From: Aliidiomarina celeris
GTDB lineage: Bacteria > Pseudomonadota > Gammaproteobacteria > Enterobacterales > Alteromonadaceae
DNA length: 64,000 nucleotides
Assembly (NCBI RefSeq): GCF_003316875.1
Contig: NZ_QMIL01000001.1
Span: 434,001-498,000 of the forward strand
Direction: 5' to 3'
Below, piece by piece: positions 27,680 to 39,555 of the stretch. The notes beneath the pieces are model-generated. The model made no database searches, had not been told where the DNA came from, and saw nothing but the letters and a program-made list of their open reading frames with translations. The translations under genes were made by a program, and so were the position numbers. Each line of letters begins with the position of its first letter. Position 1 is the first letter of the stretch.

Positions 27680-28156
27680 ATGGAGCAACGAACTACAACA
27701 CCTGAACGATGGTTTAAACGATTCCAAATTCCCTCGCCCGTTACCGGTAAATGCCTGCCTTTAAGTGAGGTCGACAACGCTGCCTTGCAACTTGGCGCTT
27801 GGGGGGAAGGCGTTGTACTTGCGCCCGGTAATCAAAAAATAATGGCCTTGCCCGGGTGGGACGTGAGCCACGTAAGTGAAGACCGCCGCGACTGGTCCTT
27901 AGTTGGTCATGTTCAAGGATTGGTGTTACAGCTTCACTTACGGATATGGCCGAACTCCCCTACACTTCCCATCGCCTACAGTAACGCGCAACCTGAACAA
28001 CTATTTACACTTTCTCCCAACGTATTTCAGGGTGCCGGCTCGTGCTTAATTAGCATGACATTTCCACGTTATCCGAAACTGAGTTGGCAACCTTATTATG
28101 GTAAAGTGTCTGCATTAAATCATTTTCCTATTACCCTTTATGCGGGTGCCGAATAA
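27680..28156 (+). CDS. Diverged EIIA-Glc-like (Crr-type) domain protein
   Basis: The product is 158 residues from the ATG at 27680; a TTG at 27653 is an alternative and ribosome-binding sites are weak. The stretch from about residue 18 follows the pattern of PTS EIIA-Glc: IPSPVTGKCLPLSEV (compare APLSGEIVNIEDV), LGAWGEGVVLAPGNQKIMAL and then LVLQLHLRI, where the His lines up with the phosphorylated His of VHFGID. The other active-site His of EIIA-Glc (in TNHAF) is replaced (DRRDW). The match is by eye. No EI, HPr or EIIBC genes are in the window. A regulatory or structural role is possible. It precedes yffB by 18 bases on the same strand. Confidence 0.5.
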   Translation: MEQRTTTPERWFKRFQIPSPVTGKCLPLSEVDNAALQLGAWGEGVVLAPGNQKIMALPGWDVSHVSEDRRDWSLVGHVQGLVLQLHLRIWPNSPTLPIAYSNAQPEQLFTLSPNVFQGAGSCLISMTFPRYPKLSWQPYYGKVSALNHFPITLYAGAE

Positions 28157-28174
28157 TTCTACGAGGACAATTCA

Positions 28175-30335
<2,161 letters not shown>

Positions 30336-30339
30336 GTAC

Positions 30340-30510
30340 ATGCCAACATGGGGTGTGGTGATAATTATAACCTTAGTGCTCGGTATTATTTGGTCCAATA
30401 TTATATTGGTGAAAAAAACTGCCAATATGAAAATGCCTGATCTGCTGAAAAAACAAGAGGCCTTAACAAAGGCCTCTGAAGAACAAAACAAGAACAAGGA
30501 ACAAAACTAA
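30340..30510 (+). CDS. Small single-helix membrane protein, DUF2897 type
   Basis: The gene encodes 56 residues: [20 protein letters not shown], then a basic segment ([16 protein letters not shown]) and a Glu/Lys/Asn-rich tail. One transmembrane helix (about 4-22) with the positive flank after it gives N-out/C-in topology. The size and the W...N...KxxAxMKM layout fit DUF2897, of unknown function. It lies 4 bases after the M15 gene and probably closes the yffB-dapE operon. Its stop overlaps the convergent purC stop by 4 bases. Confidence 0.72.
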   Translation: MPTWGVVIIITLVLGIIWSNIILVKKTANMKMPDLLKKQEALTKASEEQNKNKEQN

Positions 30511-31226
30511 CGCGGCGGTAACTCGAGCCCCAGCCGCTGCGCCACTTCTTCGTAGGCTTCAACAACGCCACCTAAACCTTGACGAAACCGATCTTTATCG
30601 AGTTTTGTTAGGGTTTCTTTGTCCCACAAACGGCAGCCGTCAGGGCTAAATTCGTCGCCCAGTACCACTTGGCCTTTGAAAACGCCAAACTCGAGCTTGT
30701 AATCCACCAAGATCATCCCAGCATCGTCAAACATTGCTTTCAAAACGTCATTTACCGCGAACGTCAGTCGTTTCATTTCTGCTAATTGTTCGGCGTTCGC
30801 CCAACCAAAAGCAATGGCATGGCTTTCATTCACCATAGGGTCATGCAGCGCGTCATTTTTTAAAAACAACTCAAAGGTGGGCGGAGTAAGTTCTGCACCC
30901 TCTGCTACCCCTAAACGACGCACAAGAGAGCCCGCTGCACGATTACGAACAACACACTCAACAGGAATCATATCGAGCTTTTTCACCAAGCATTCAGTGT
31001 CAGACAGCAGTTTTTCCATTTGCGTGGGAATTCCTGCCTCAGCTAACCGCTCCATAATGAAATGGTTAAATCGGTTGTTCACCATACCCTTGCGCGCAAG
31101 TTGCTCAATCCGCTCACCATCAAAGGCTGAAGTGTCGTCGCGAAACTCCAAAATAAGATAGTCTGGATTTTCTGTGGTGTGGACAGTCTTTGCTTTGCCG
31201 CGATAAAGTTCAGTCTGCTTTTCCAT
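30507..31226 (-). CDS. purC: Phosphoribosylaminoimidazole-succinocarboxamide synthase (SAICAR synthetase)
   Basis: PurC joins CAIR and aspartate using ATP to make SAICAR, a step of purine biosynthesis. The 239-residue product matches the bacterial short form: [48 protein letters not shown] and [16 protein letters not shown]. The ATG at 31226 is 11 bases after the bamC stop, so dapA-bamC-purC is one likely operon, as in E. coli. Confidence 0.97.
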   Translation of the reverse strand: MEKQTELYRGKAKTVHTTENPDYLILEFRDDTSAFDGERIEQLARKGMVNNRFNHFIMERLAEAGIPTQMEKLLSDTECLVKKLDMIPVECVVRNRAAGSLVRRLGVAEGAELTPPTFELFLKNDALHDPMVNESHAIAFGWANAEQLAEMKRLTFAVNDVLKAMFDDAGMILVDYKLEFGVFKGQVVLGDEFSPDGCRLWDKETLTKLDKDRFRQGLGGVVEAYEEVAQRLGLELPPR

Positions 31227-31237
31227 AATACTCTCTA

Positions 31238-32344
31238 TTAACGATCTTGCTGAACGCTAAATGCGTCAGACACTAAAGGGAACCACGCTGCAAGCGTTTC
31301 AGCACTCACCGCTTCACCGTCGATTTGTGGCACGATATACACAACACCATCAATTTCGTCGACGCTGAACGTCATTTCTGTTCCGTCTTGCACACCCAGC
31401 GGTGTACTTTCTCGACTTCTCCAGAACGCTAAACGGCGCAACCAACCACGGTCACCAAAGGGCTCGTAGCTTACATAATACATACCTTCAGACTGATTTA
31501 AGTCGTCGACACGAAAGTTAAGCTCGGAAAATACACCCGGCATCAACACCCAAGCCGTCGCAAAATCAGTGCTTAGTGTATAAGCCGCTTGCCCAGCGCG
31601 CGTGGTTCCGAGTTCAACGTCCATGGTGGCACGCGCAAATACGGCGCGATCGCTACGGTACGCGCGCGCAATTGCAGAGCTTACATCGTTTAACAGGCGC
31701 GCTTCATAGCTGCGCGCAAAATTCATTGGCAGCGGCTGCAATTCGCCGTCTAAATAAAACTGCGGCTCAATAACCCGCGCCTCTAGCACACCGCTTCGAC
31801 CGTGCCGCGCTAAGGTAAACTCAAGCTCAACCTGTAATTCGGCTTCGGCAATGATGTCCTCGCCCGTTAGACGGTTACGCCAACCTGGCCGGCTCGTACG
31901 GTACAGCTCAGTGCGAAAACGTTCGGAGCTCAATAAACCGCGCTCTTCGTTACGGGTGTAATCCATCTCAAAAGCGTCAAAAACACTAATCATTTGCCGC
32001 CACACGCCCGCTTTTAAGTCTTCCATGCCTTCCACAATATCAAAGTAAACGCGCGATTCACGCAAGCCTTCTTCAATACGGCTACCTGGAGCCGCGGCAA
32101 TCACTTGCTGTGGAGGACGAATCGACACTTGTGCGCCAAGAGCTACTTCTGGTTGTGCAGGAATTTCAGGAACCGCAAAGCGATTGTTCGCATCTTCAAC
32201 TTGCAGTGAACCACTGCGCGCTACCGGCGTGGCAACCTGCGCGTTAACATAATCGAATTCGCCTTCAGCAACGTCTCGAGTGTTCGAACATGCGCTTGCC
32301 ATTAACGCTGCCGTCAGCACCGTAAAAACTACCTTAAATTTCAT
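31238..32344 (-). CDS. bamC: Outer-membrane assembly lipoprotein BamC
   Basis: BamC (NlpB) is an accessory lipoprotein of the BAM complex that inserts beta-barrel proteins. The 368-residue product has a lipoprotein signal ending LMASAC (Cys19), an unstructured proline-rich N-terminal part (about 20-95) that in E. coli binds BamD, and two helix-grip domains (about 95-220 and 245-360). Length and the position between dapA and purC match the family. It starts 11 bases after dapA. Confidence 0.92.
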   Translation of the reverse strand: MKFKVVFTVLTAALMASACSNTRDVAEGEFDYVNAQVATPVARSGSLQVEDANNRFAVPEIPAQPEVALGAQVSIRPPQQVIAAAPGSRIEEGLRESRVYFDIVEGMEDLKAGVWRQMISVFDAFEMDYTRNEERGLLSSERFRTELYRTSRPGWRNRLTGEDIIAEAELQVELEFTLARHGRSGVLEARVIEPQFYLDGELQPLPMNFARSYEARLLNDVSSAIARAYRSDRAVFARATMDVELGTTRAGQAAYTLSTDFATAWVLMPGVFSELNFRVDDLNQSEGMYYVSYEPFGDRGWLRRLAFWRSRESTPLGVQDGTEMTFSVDEIDGVVYIVPQIDGEAVSAETLAAWFPLVSDAFSVQQDR

Positions 32345-32355
32345 TACTACTCCGT

Positions 32356-33246
32356 TTAATCCGCTTCTGCCTGAAGTAGGCCAGTTGCCTGTAATGCCTG
32401 TTCGATAACTTTCTGGCTCTCAAGTTCCGGAGACGTTAACGGTAAACGGAAAACTTCACCGAGCCACCCTAACCTCGCCATCGCCCATTTTACTGGGATC
32501 GGATTCGCTTCAATAAAAAGTACGTCGTGTAGCACGCGCATCGGCGCATCGGCAGCTTCAGCTCCTGCGCGATCGCCACGAGTGGCAGCGTCTACCAGTT
32601 GCTTCATTTGTTTTGGAACCAAATTTGCAGTCACACTGATAACTCCGTGGCCGCCAGCAAGCAAAAACTCGCATGCGGTCGGGTCGTCACCACTTAATTG
32701 AATAAAGTCGCGGCCACAAAGTTCTTGAATACGCTGAACGCGGCTAATGTCACCCGTTGCTTCCTTAATACCAACAATACGCGGCAATTCCGCAAGCTTG
32801 GCCACCAATTCAGGTTGCAAGTCACAACAAGTGCGGCCCGGTACGTTATAGAGAAGCTGAGGGAGGTCAGACGCTTCGGTAACCGCGCGGTAGTGCGCAA
32901 GTAGCCCTGCAGCACTGGGTTTATTATAATACGGCGTAACGTTTAAAAATCCGTCAATACCCAGCCCACTCATGCGCTCTGTGAGCTGCACGGCTTCCGC
33001 CGTTGCATTCGAGCCATTGCCGGCAACCACCTTAATTCGACCCGCAGCAATTTCAACCGTAGCGCGAACCACATCAACATGTTCGTCGTGGCTGAGGGTG
33101 GTTGATTCGCCCGTTGTTCCCACGGAAACAATCGCATCGGTGCCTTGTTGAATATGAAACTCAACCAAATCGGCAAGAATTGCGTAATCCACATTGCCCT
33201 GTGGCGTAAACGGCGTAACTAAGGCCACCATACTGCCAGTTAACAT
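32356..33246 (-). CDS. dapA: 4-hydroxy-tetrahydrodipicolinate synthase
   Basis: DapA condenses pyruvate with aspartate semialdehyde, the first committed step to diaminopimelate and lysine. The 296-residue TIM barrel shows SMVALVTPF at the start, [14 protein letters not shown], the Tyr in LLYNVPGRT and the Schiff-base Lys in VGIKEATGD. The ATG at 33246 is preceded by GGGAGGGA. It heads the dapA-bamC-purC operon and is divergent from bcp; the gcvR gene that lies between them in E. coli is absent. Confidence 0.97.
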   Translation of the reverse strand: MLTGSMVALVTPFTPQGNVDYAILADLVEFHIQQGTDAIVSVGTTGESTTLSHDEHVDVVRATVEIAAGRIKVVAGNGSNATAEAVQLTERMSGLGIDGFLNVTPYYNKPSAAGLLAHYRAVTEASDLPQLLYNVPGRTCCDLQPELVAKLAELPRIVGIKEATGDISRVQRIQELCGRDFIQLSGDDPTACEFLLAGGHGVISVTANLVPKQMKQLVDAATRGDRAGAEAADAPMRVLHDVLFIEANPIPVKWAMARLGWLGEVFRLPLTSPELESQKVIEQALQATGLLQAEAD

Positions 33247-33384
33247 AAATTCTCCCTCCCAAAATGAGCGCCCAATATTACGTTGCTATGCTAGTAATGA
33301 CAAGGTGCCAAGGCTGGTGAATCGGTACTGCTTATGTTAATAATTTGCACCGTTCGCTTTTATTCATTCTAAAAAGGTAAGCTT

Positions 33385-33846
33385 ATGAACACTCTGAAGG
33401 TAGGCGACAAAGCCCCCGCATTTACACTTCCCGATCAAAACGGTAATCCCGTAGCCCTCAATACGCTACTCGAAAAACACCGCGTGTTGGTGTACTTCTA
33501 CCCAAAAGCCATGACACCAGGCTGTACTGTTCAGGCGCAGAACCTGCGCGATCAGAAAGAAGCATTAGCCGAGAAGAATACGATTGCGGTAGGGATTAGC
33601 CCCGACGCACCCAAGCGGCTCGCAAAATTCACTGAGCGCGACGCGCTAAATTTCATTTTGTTGGGCGACGAAGATCACGCCGTCGCTGAAGCATTTGGCG
33701 TTTGGGGACTGAAAAAATTTATGGGTAAGGAATACGACGGCATTCACCGTATTAGCTTCTTAGTGGAACAAGACGGCACCATTAGCCAAGTTTTCGATAA
33801 ATTCAAAACCAAAGAGCATCACCAAGTGGTGCTCGACGCGTTGTAA
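33385..33846 (+). CDS. bcp: Thiol peroxidase Bcp (AhpC/TSA family), lacking the usual resolving cysteine
   Basis: This 153-residue peroxiredoxin reduces H2O2 and organic hydroperoxides in the cytoplasm. The peroxidatic Cys lies in PKAMTPGCTVQAQNLRD. In E. coli Bcp the resolving Cys follows five residues later (CTVQAC); here that position is Gln, and no other Cys is present in the protein, so it should work as a 1-Cys enzyme reduced by glutathione/glutaredoxin or thioredoxin directly. The rest (FGVWGLKKFMGKEYDGIHRISF) matches Bcp closely. AAGG lies about 8 nt before the ATG. Confidence 0.95.
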   Translation: MNTLKVGDKAPAFTLPDQNGNPVALNTLLEKHRVLVYFYPKAMTPGCTVQAQNLRDQKEALAEKNTIAVGISPDAPKRLAKFTERDALNFILLGDEDHAVAEAFGVWGLKKFMGKEYDGIHRISFLVEQDGTISQVFDKFKTKEHHQVVLDAL

Positions 33847-33868
33847 GCTAGGAAGTATCAGCGAAACA

Positions 33869-33902
33869 GTGCACCAAGTGGCCTGCTAGGCGCTTGGTGC
33901 AC
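33869..33902. terminator. Bidirectional hairpin terminator between bcp and the perM-like gene
   Basis: GTGCACCAAG (33869-33878) pairs perfectly with CTTGGTGCAC (33893-33902), and an inner GCCT/AGGC stem extends it around a GCT loop. It lies between two convergent genes. A strong T-run is missing on both sides (ACTTGCTTCTT on the plus side), so efficiency is uncertain. Confidence 0.6.
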
Positions 33903-33930
33903 ACTTGCTTCTTATGAGCAAACCACTCTA

Positions 33931-35010
33931 CTAAGTTTGCTGTTGTTCTTCGGTGTGCTCATGTTGGTGCGATGAGAACGCTGTGAGTACAGCTTTTACT
34001 AAACTTGCTAACGGAATGGCAAAGAATACTCCCCAGAAGCCCCATATAGCACCAAAAATAAGTACCGAGGCAATAATATAAACTGGGTGTAAGCTTACGG
34101 CTTCGGAGAATAAGAGCGGTACCAGCACGTTACCGTCCAGCGCTTGAATAATTAAATAGGCAACAATTAACCACGCCAAGGTAGGCGAAATACCGAATTG
34201 AAACAACCCCACCAACGCGACCGGAATGGTTACTACCGCAGCTCCTATATAAGGCACCAACACCGAAAACCCGACCAAAGTAGCTAAGAGAGCAGCGTAC
34301 TGCAACTCAAAGAAACTAAACACGACGAAAGTTACAACGCCTACAATAATAATCTCCAATGATTTACCACGAATGTAGTTCATTATCTGAAAATTCATTT
34401 CGTGGCCCACTTGCGTAATCAGGCGGCGTTGCTCTGGCAGCACACGCGAGAAATGGCTCAGTAAGGTGTCTTTGTCTTTCAGCATAAAAAACACCAGTAG
34501 CGGCACAATAATAAGGTAAATAAGCAATGCGGCTACAATAAAAATGGTATTCAGTGAGCGATCCAGTAATCCCTGACCGATGCCCAGTAAACGGTCGTTA
34601 ATTTGCTGGGTAAATTGCTCTATTTGGTAGTCTTCAATAAACGAAGGTGCATATTCTTGCGCACTTTCCATCAGGTCTTGCCACCCTTCCGCGATCAGCG
34701 GAAGTTCTTGCAACAGCGTTTGGCTTTGCTGCCACACCACAGGCACTAAAAACACCACCAGCAGCACGCCAACTGTCATAAACAAACTAAACACAATTAA
34801 GGTAGCGGCCAAACGGTTTAACCCTACAACCATAAGCTTACTCACCGGCCATTCCAATAAATAGGCTAAGGCAATCGCCACTAACACAGGGGCCAATATT
34901 TCACCAAAAAAGGCAATAACACTGAACCCAATCACTAACAACAGCGTTAACGTAACTGTATTAGGATCGGCAAAGCGTTTTTGAAACCAACTCTTTAAGT
35001 AGTCCAACAT
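33931..35010 (-). CDS. perM: AI-2E transporter family membrane protein (PerM-like)
   Basis: The 359-residue protein has about eight hydrophobic segments in the arrangement of the AI-2E/UPF0118 family: three near the N-terminus (VTLTLLLVIGFSVIAFFG onwards), a soluble helical region at about 100-155, and a C-terminal cluster with FSVLVPYIGAAVVTIPVALVG and the late IFGAIWGFWGVFFAIPLASLV. In E. coli perM sits next to bepA as here. The transported substrate is not established; some relatives act as ion antiporters. The ATG at 35010 is preceded by GGAGTG. Confidence 0.88.
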   Translation of the reverse strand: MLDYLKSWFQKRFADPNTVTLTLLLVIGFSVIAFFGEILAPVLVAIALAYLLEWPVSKLMVVGLNRLAATLIVFSLFMTVGVLLVVFLVPVVWQQSQTLLQELPLIAEGWQDLMESAQEYAPSFIEDYQIEQFTQQINDRLLGIGQGLLDRSLNTIFIVAALLIYLIIVPLLVFFMLKDKDTLLSHFSRVLPEQRRLITQVGHEMNFQIMNYIRGKSLEIIIVGVVTFVVFSFFELQYAALLATLVGFSVLVPYIGAAVVTIPVALVGLFQFGISPTLAWLIVAYLIIQALDGNVLVPLLFSEAVSLHPVYIIASVLIFGAIWGFWGVFFAIPLASLVKAVLTAFSSHQHEHTEEQQQT

Positions 35011-35158
35011 GAATCGAACACTCCTGTTTACTCAGAAAGCCTGAGTAAGGCTGTGACAAACTTTGGCCGAATGATACCATCAAATAACTTTCACTATGGA
35101 ACCTCAATGCTACAACTATGGTCTGACAAGTTGTTAATAAACGAATAAGGAAAGGAAA

Positions 35159-36676
35159 TTGCGTTTATTTAGTCGTTCATTTGGTAAAAGAGCGCGAGGC
35201 AACACGTTGCGGCAGCGTGTCACTGCGCTCTCAGCGGCTTGTGCGTTTGCCTGCGCAAGCTCCTCCGCGCTAGCAGTCCAGCATAGCCACGACATTCCTG
35301 CTATTGGGGTAGCGGGAGGTGCGACCATGTCGATTGATCGAGAAAAAATTCTTGGCGACTTTTACATGCGCGAAATTCGCAATTTTGCGCCCCTTGCCGA
35401 CGATCCTGTACTGCGTGAATATTTAAACGACCTCGGCAACAAGTTAGTCATGCACACCGACAACGTTCGCTACCCATTTACCTTTTTTTGGGTGTATGAC
35501 GACTCTCTCAATGCTTTTGCTTTTCTTGGTGGATATATTGGCGTGCACACCGGCTTAGTTTTAGAGGCGCAAGACGAGTCTGAACTTGCTGCGGTTTTAA
35601 GCCACGAAATCGCACATGTTACACAACGCCATACCGCTCGTAATATGGAACGACTTGAGCAAGCGTCAACGCTCACCTTAGCGCAAATGATTGGTAGTAT
35701 TGCTTTAACCATGGTCAATCCGGCAGCGGGTTTTGCGTCTCTTAACGCCACTGTGGCCGGCTTGTACCAGCGGCAAATTAACTACACTCGCCAGTTCGAA
35801 CTCGAAGCCGACCGTATTGGCATGACGTCACTTTACCGCGCTGGTTTTGACCCTGAAGGAGCACCCCGCTTTTTCGGTCGTTTAGCCAGTCGTTACCGTT
35901 ACAGCTCGACACCACCGCAAATGTTACTCACTCACCCGTTACCTGAAAGTAGAATTGCCGACACGCAAAACCGAGCGCGACAACTCGGCGCGGTGCAACT
36001 CGCGCCCAGCCTTGATTTTGAACTGGCCAAAATGAGAATTCGAGTGCGCTTTTCTCGCCGCGGCGCGCAAGATTTACTACAAGATTTACAGTCGGAACGC
36101 CGAAGTTTGCGCCATCCGCATCAAATTGCGGCCAACAACTATGGCATGGCATTGGCTCATTTTCGGCTTGAGAACTACGAACAAGCCGCAGACTACATTC
36201 AGCCTTTGCGCGACAGTGACCGGCTTAACTTATTTTATTTAGACACACTTACCGACACGTGGCTGCAATTAGGGCGAAACCAAGAAATCGTCGATATTCT
36301 CACGCGTGAATTTATTCGTCGCCCCAACAATCAGGTGGTCACCTTAAACCTCGCTTATGCAGCCAATGCAGCGAGTCAATATGACCTCAGCCGGCGCGTG
36401 CTGAACAACTACCTTATCTATAATAAAACCGATTTAGTAGCATGGCAGCTGCTGTACGAAGCGCACCAAGGTGCTGGCAAAACCACTGAGCTACACGAAG
36501 CACTGGCAGAAATGCATACCTTACGCGGTCGTTTCCAAAGCGCTGTGGAGGAGTTGCATACAGCAATTAGCAAAACCACAGAAGAACAAGAATCGACACG
36601 ACAACGCCTCACAGCTCGAATAGAGCAAGTACGTACACTTGAGGCTGAGCGCAATCGTGTGTCGACTAGGAACTAG
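35159..36676 (+). CDS. bepA: Periplasmic M48 metalloprotease/chaperone BepA
   Basis: BepA (YfgC) degrades or assists misfolded outer-membrane proteins such as LptD. The 505-residue product starts at a TTG (35159) with AAGGA 5-9 nt upstream. It has a signal peptide ending ALA-VQH, the Zn motif VLSHEIAHVTQRH, the third ligand in FELEADRIGM and a C-terminal TPR domain from about residue 320. The gene order perM | bepA-arsC | hda matches E. coli. The arsC gene follows on the same strand. Confidence 0.93.
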   Translation: MRLFSRSFGKRARGNTLRQRVTALSAACAFACASSSALAVQHSHDIPAIGVAGGATMSIDREKILGDFYMREIRNFAPLADDPVLREYLNDLGNKLVMHTDNVRYPFTFFWVYDDSLNAFAFLGGYIGVHTGLVLEAQDESELAAVLSHEIAHVTQRHTARNMERLEQASTLTLAQMIGSIALTMVNPAAGFASLNATVAGLYQRQINYTRQFELEADRIGMTSLYRAGFDPEGAPRFFGRLASRYRYSSTPPQMLLTHPLPESRIADTQNRARQLGAVQLAPSLDFELAKMRIRVRFSRRGAQDLLQDLQSERRSLRHPHQIAANNYGMALAHFRLENYEQAADYIQPLRDSDRLNLFYLDTLTDTWLQLGRNQEIVDILTREFIRRPNNQVVTLNLAYAANAASQYDLSRRVLNNYLIYNKTDLVAWQLLYEAHQGAGKTTELHEALAEMHTLRGRFQSAVEELHTAISKTTEEQESTRQRLTARIEQVRTLEAERNRVSTRN

Positions 36677-36757
36677 AAAGGGTAATTCCTTTACACCGGA
36701 GTGAATTTCATTAACATACGCGGCTAAATGAGCGCCCTTACAACGCGAGACTATGCC

Positions 36758-37108
36758 ATGACTGAAGTAACCATTTATCACAACCCACGCTGTTCAAAAA
36801 GCCGAGAAACCCTCGCCCTGATTGAAGCGAAAGGACTTAAGCCAAGGGTTGTCGAGTACTTGAAAACGCCACCAAGCGCCGATACGTTAAGCACTATTCT
36901 GACCTATTTAAACAAGCCTGCTACGGAATTGTTGAGAAGCAAAGAGCAAGAATTCAAAGAATTAAACTTAAAGAATTTTAGCGGTTCTGAGCGCGAGCTC
37001 ATTGAGCTTATGGTTACGCACCCTAAATTAATAGAGCGACCCATTGTAGTGGTGGGTAATCAAGCCCGCATTGGTCGGCCACCTGAAGCTGTTTTGGAAA
37101 TTATTTAA
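36758..37108 (+). CDS. arsC: Glutaredoxin-dependent arsenate reductase family protein (YfgD type)
   Basis: From the ATG at 36758 the product is 116 residues; the ATG at 36728 would add ten residues before the conserved start MTEVTIYHNPRCSKSRETL. The catalytic Cys is in RCSKS and the family segment LIERPIVVVGNQARIGRPPE with its Arg residues follows. The usual reaction is arsenate to arsenite with glutathione and glutaredoxin. There is no arsB or arsR nearby and the position next to bepA corresponds to E. coli yfgD, so a true arsenic role is not certain. Confidence 0.9.
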   Translation: MTEVTIYHNPRCSKSRETLALIEAKGLKPRVVEYLKTPPSADTLSTILTYLNKPATELLRSKEQEFKELNLKNFSGSERELIELMVTHPKLIERPIVVVGNQARIGRPPEAVLEII

Positions 37109-37525
37109 ATGAAATCATTGTTTAAGGCACTCCCCACTGATTCTCAGTTTTATCGGCGCTTAACCTTGGTTTGTTATCCTGCTCTACTGCTCTACGTGAT
37201 TGTATTAAAAACCCTATTATCACCCAGTGAGTTTTTACCTGTCGGTATGGCATTGGTCATGTTCGTTACCCCATTACTTTTTCCGCTTAAAGGTATTTTA
37301 CAGGGCAACCCATACACCCACGCGTGGGCGAATTTTATTCTTATGATTTACTTCCTGCACGGGTTTACCACGCTCTACACGCATTGGCACCAATGGTACT
37401 TTGCCGCCATTGAAATAGTACTAACCACTGGCGCGTTTATTGGTGCAACCTACTATGCTCGCTATCGCGGTCGCGAGCTCGGTTTAAGTTTGAAAAAACA
37501 AATGGGAAATGCTGGAGGCCGCTGA
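37109..37525 (+). CDS. DUF2069 inner-membrane protein
   Basis: The ATG follows the arsC TAA directly (TAAATG), so the two are co-translated. The 138-residue product has four hydrophobic segments (LTLVCYPALLLYVIVL, VGMALVMFVTPLLFPL, WANFILMIYFLHGFTTLY, IEIVLTTGAFIGATYYA) and a basic C-terminus. The length and pattern fit DUF2069, a gammaproteobacterial membrane family without known function. It is convergent with hda, with 9 bases between the stops. Confidence 0.82.
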   Translation: MKSLFKALPTDSQFYRRLTLVCYPALLLYVIVLKTLLSPSEFLPVGMALVMFVTPLLFPLKGILQGNPYTHAWANFILMIYFLHGFTTLYTHWHQWYFAAIEIVLTTGAFIGATYYARYRGRELGLSLKKQMGNAGGR

Positions 37526-37534
37526 AAGCCGGGA

Positions 37535-38248
37535 TTATAGCCCGAGAATCTGCTTCACGAAGGGTACAGTTAGGCGTCTTTGCTCACGCATGGACGCCGC
37601 GTCGAGCTGTTCAAGTGTACCCATTAAACTTGGCATGGTACGTGGTAAACGACTTAACATGTAATCAGCAACTTCGCCACTGAGTACCAGCCCACGCGAC
37701 TGTGCGTGCTGGCGTAACGCAAGCTGCTTGTCATTGTCTTGCAACGGATGAATCACGAACGCAGTGGCGGCTTGTAATCGAGAGCGCAAATCCGCGAGCT
37801 GCATTGGCAATTGATGCGCACTTTCGCTTGCACTCCACACTAAATGGCCACTGCGCTTGTCGATAAAGCGATTAATCAGTGCAAAAAGTGCCAAATTCCA
37901 TTCTTTTGAGTGCGCTGCCTCATGAATGTCGTCGAGCGCAAGTACATGACAATTCTCGAGCCCCTCAAGCAACTGGGGGTGGCCTTGCAACACGGCGTCT
38001 CGCATGGGCACATACATAGACACCAAGCCTTCGGTATTCGCTTGCTCGGTAACCGCACACAGTAAGTGGGTTTTACCGACACCTTTGCCACCATAGACGG
38101 CCGTATGTGCGAAACCGGCTTCACCTCTTGGCGTGGCTAAATACTCAACTGCCGCGGCGTTGCTGCCCGCAACAAAGTAAGAAAACTGTGCAGAACTCGG
38201 AAGTTGAACCGGTAAGGTGAGTTGCTTGGTTTGTTTCAGCGCAACCAT
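37535..38248 (-). CDS. hda: DnaA regulatory inactivator Hda
   Basis: Hda binds the DNA-loaded beta clamp and stimulates DnaA-ATP hydrolysis (RIDA), preventing re-initiation of replication. The 237-residue AAA+ protein has an N-terminal clamp-binding motif (QLTLPV), Walker A YGGKGVGKTHLL, Walker B VLALDDIHE and the sensor/arginine-finger region DLRSRLQAATAF. The first 13 bases overlap the end of the DUF2066 gene. SeqA, the other negative regulator of initiation, is also in this window at 42485. Confidence 0.95.
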   Translation of the reverse strand: MVALKQTKQLTLPVQLPSSAQFSYFVAGSNAAAVEYLATPRGEAGFAHTAVYGGKGVGKTHLLCAVTEQANTEGLVSMYVPMRDAVLQGHPQLLEGLENCHVLALDDIHEAAHSKEWNLALFALINRFIDKRSGHLVWSASESAHQLPMQLADLRSRLQAATAFVIHPLQDNDKQLALRQHAQSRGLVLSGEVADYMLSRLPRTMPSLMGTLEQLDAASMREQRRLTVPFVKQILGL

Positions 38249-39384
38249 CGATACTCCAGAATGTCTGTTTCACGCATACTCCAAGGGTCTTGAATACGCT
38301 GTAGCCTACGCTCTAATTCAAGTGCTTGCGCAACACGTTCGGCACCTCCGGCAACATAAAGCGAAAACTCAGAAGTTCCCTGATGATAACGCACCATGGT
38401 TACTTTCAATACCGGGCCAAGATCTTGCAGCAGTTGTTCAACCGCTACAACCTTTTGCAAGCTGTCGACATTGAGAATCCGAATGTCGACGTATTGATTA
38501 GCGCTCTGCGCAAAACTAACCGCATACTCGCGCGCCACCTGCTCAGTTATTTGGTTAGCTAGCGCCACTGCAAGCTCACTCTCTGTGGGTGCACTCACCT
38601 CACCCGAGCTTCGAAACTCGCCAATCACCACGGTCCACTCTGCACGGCTTGGCATTGGGCTTGCTTCAACGGCCATGCTTTCGGTTTGCAGCATACCCTC
38701 TTCAACTAATGGAGTAGCTGTTACGCTTGGTATTAACCGCACCATTACCGCACCATTTGCAGGGTAGCGACGATTAGCTTCAAGCACAGGCGCCTCGAAT
38801 CGCCCCCATACGTCATTCGCACTTAATACCATACGGTCTGTTAAGTCGAGCAATGGCGTGTTGAGCACTAAACCACGCTTCGTACCCTGCTCACTCAATG
38901 CGGCAACAAACTCTGGATCGGTATCTTGCCCTACAAATTCCAAGCCGGAATTTGTGGCCTGAGCAATCCACACCATAAGTTCTGGCCGGCGCGCACTCCA
39001 AATCGATGCCTGCGCTTGTTGCAATAACCCTAAGGTGCGCTCTTCATTAAAGCTCACTTGCAAGTAACGCTGCCCCTGCTCGCTGCGATAAGAAAATTGA
39101 ATGACATAGTCATTAGCGTTTCGTAAGGCGCCAGCTACACCTTCACGTTCTAGCGTTTCAGTATGGCCAGAAAGGCGAACGAGAACTTCCGCAAAACCCG
39201 CTCGTGTTGCCCTGTCTCGTTCACTGCGTGCTTGTGACTCTACTGGCACGTTAGCCTGCAGTAAACGCGCCATTGCGCTCTCGCGCTCTGAGTTTTCTTG
39301 CGCCAAACTTGGCAGCGATGCAAGGCAAAAAGCAAGCGCAAAAAAACATGCGTGCAACCATACACGCAACGGGTTATTTATCAT
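38236..39384 (-). CDS. DUF2066 domain protein, exported
   Basis: The 382-residue product has a signal peptide (WLHACFFALAFCLASLPSLA-QEN), so it is periplasmic. The early segment ATRAGFAEVLVRLSGHTE and the later IWSARRPELMVWIAQ are the conserved parts of DUF2066. Function is unknown. It overlaps hda by 13 bases, and this DUF2066-hda pairing is common in marine gammaproteobacteria, which makes co-expression likely. The ATG at 39384 is the only good start. Confidence 0.82.
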   Translation of the reverse strand: MINNPLRVWLHACFFALAFCLASLPSLAQENSERESAMARLLQANVPVESQARSERDRATRAGFAEVLVRLSGHTETLEREGVAGALRNANDYVIQFSYRSEQGQRYLQVSFNEERTLGLLQQAQASIWSARRPELMVWIAQATNSGLEFVGQDTDPEFVAALSEQGTKRGLVLNTPLLDLTDRMVLSANDVWGRFEAPVLEANRRYPANGAVMVRLIPSVTATPLVEEGMLQTESMAVEASPMPSRAEWTVVIGEFRSSGEVSAPTESELAVALANQITEQVAREYAVSFAQSANQYVDIRILNVDSLQKVVAVEQLLQDLGPVLKVTMVRYHQGTSEFSLYVAGGAERVAQALELERRLQRIQDPWSMRETDILEYRWLR

Positions 39385-39555
39385 TTAAAGTCTCAAATTA
39401 ACCGACATGCATTGATGATAACCACCGCCCCCCGCTTGAGCAAGTTATAACCTGTGGAAATCTCGTGCATATCCTCGAATTCCCAGAGATTCTGGCTGAA
39501 TAAGCGTTCACCTGTTAAAGTACGGATTATTCTTTTTTGCGTTTTTAGGTACGCC

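Noticed and set aside
36728..36757. Ten extra N-terminal codons of arsC from the ATG at 36728
   Set aside because: The family starts at MTEVTIYHNPRCSKS and the ATG at 36758 has a better-spaced purine run.
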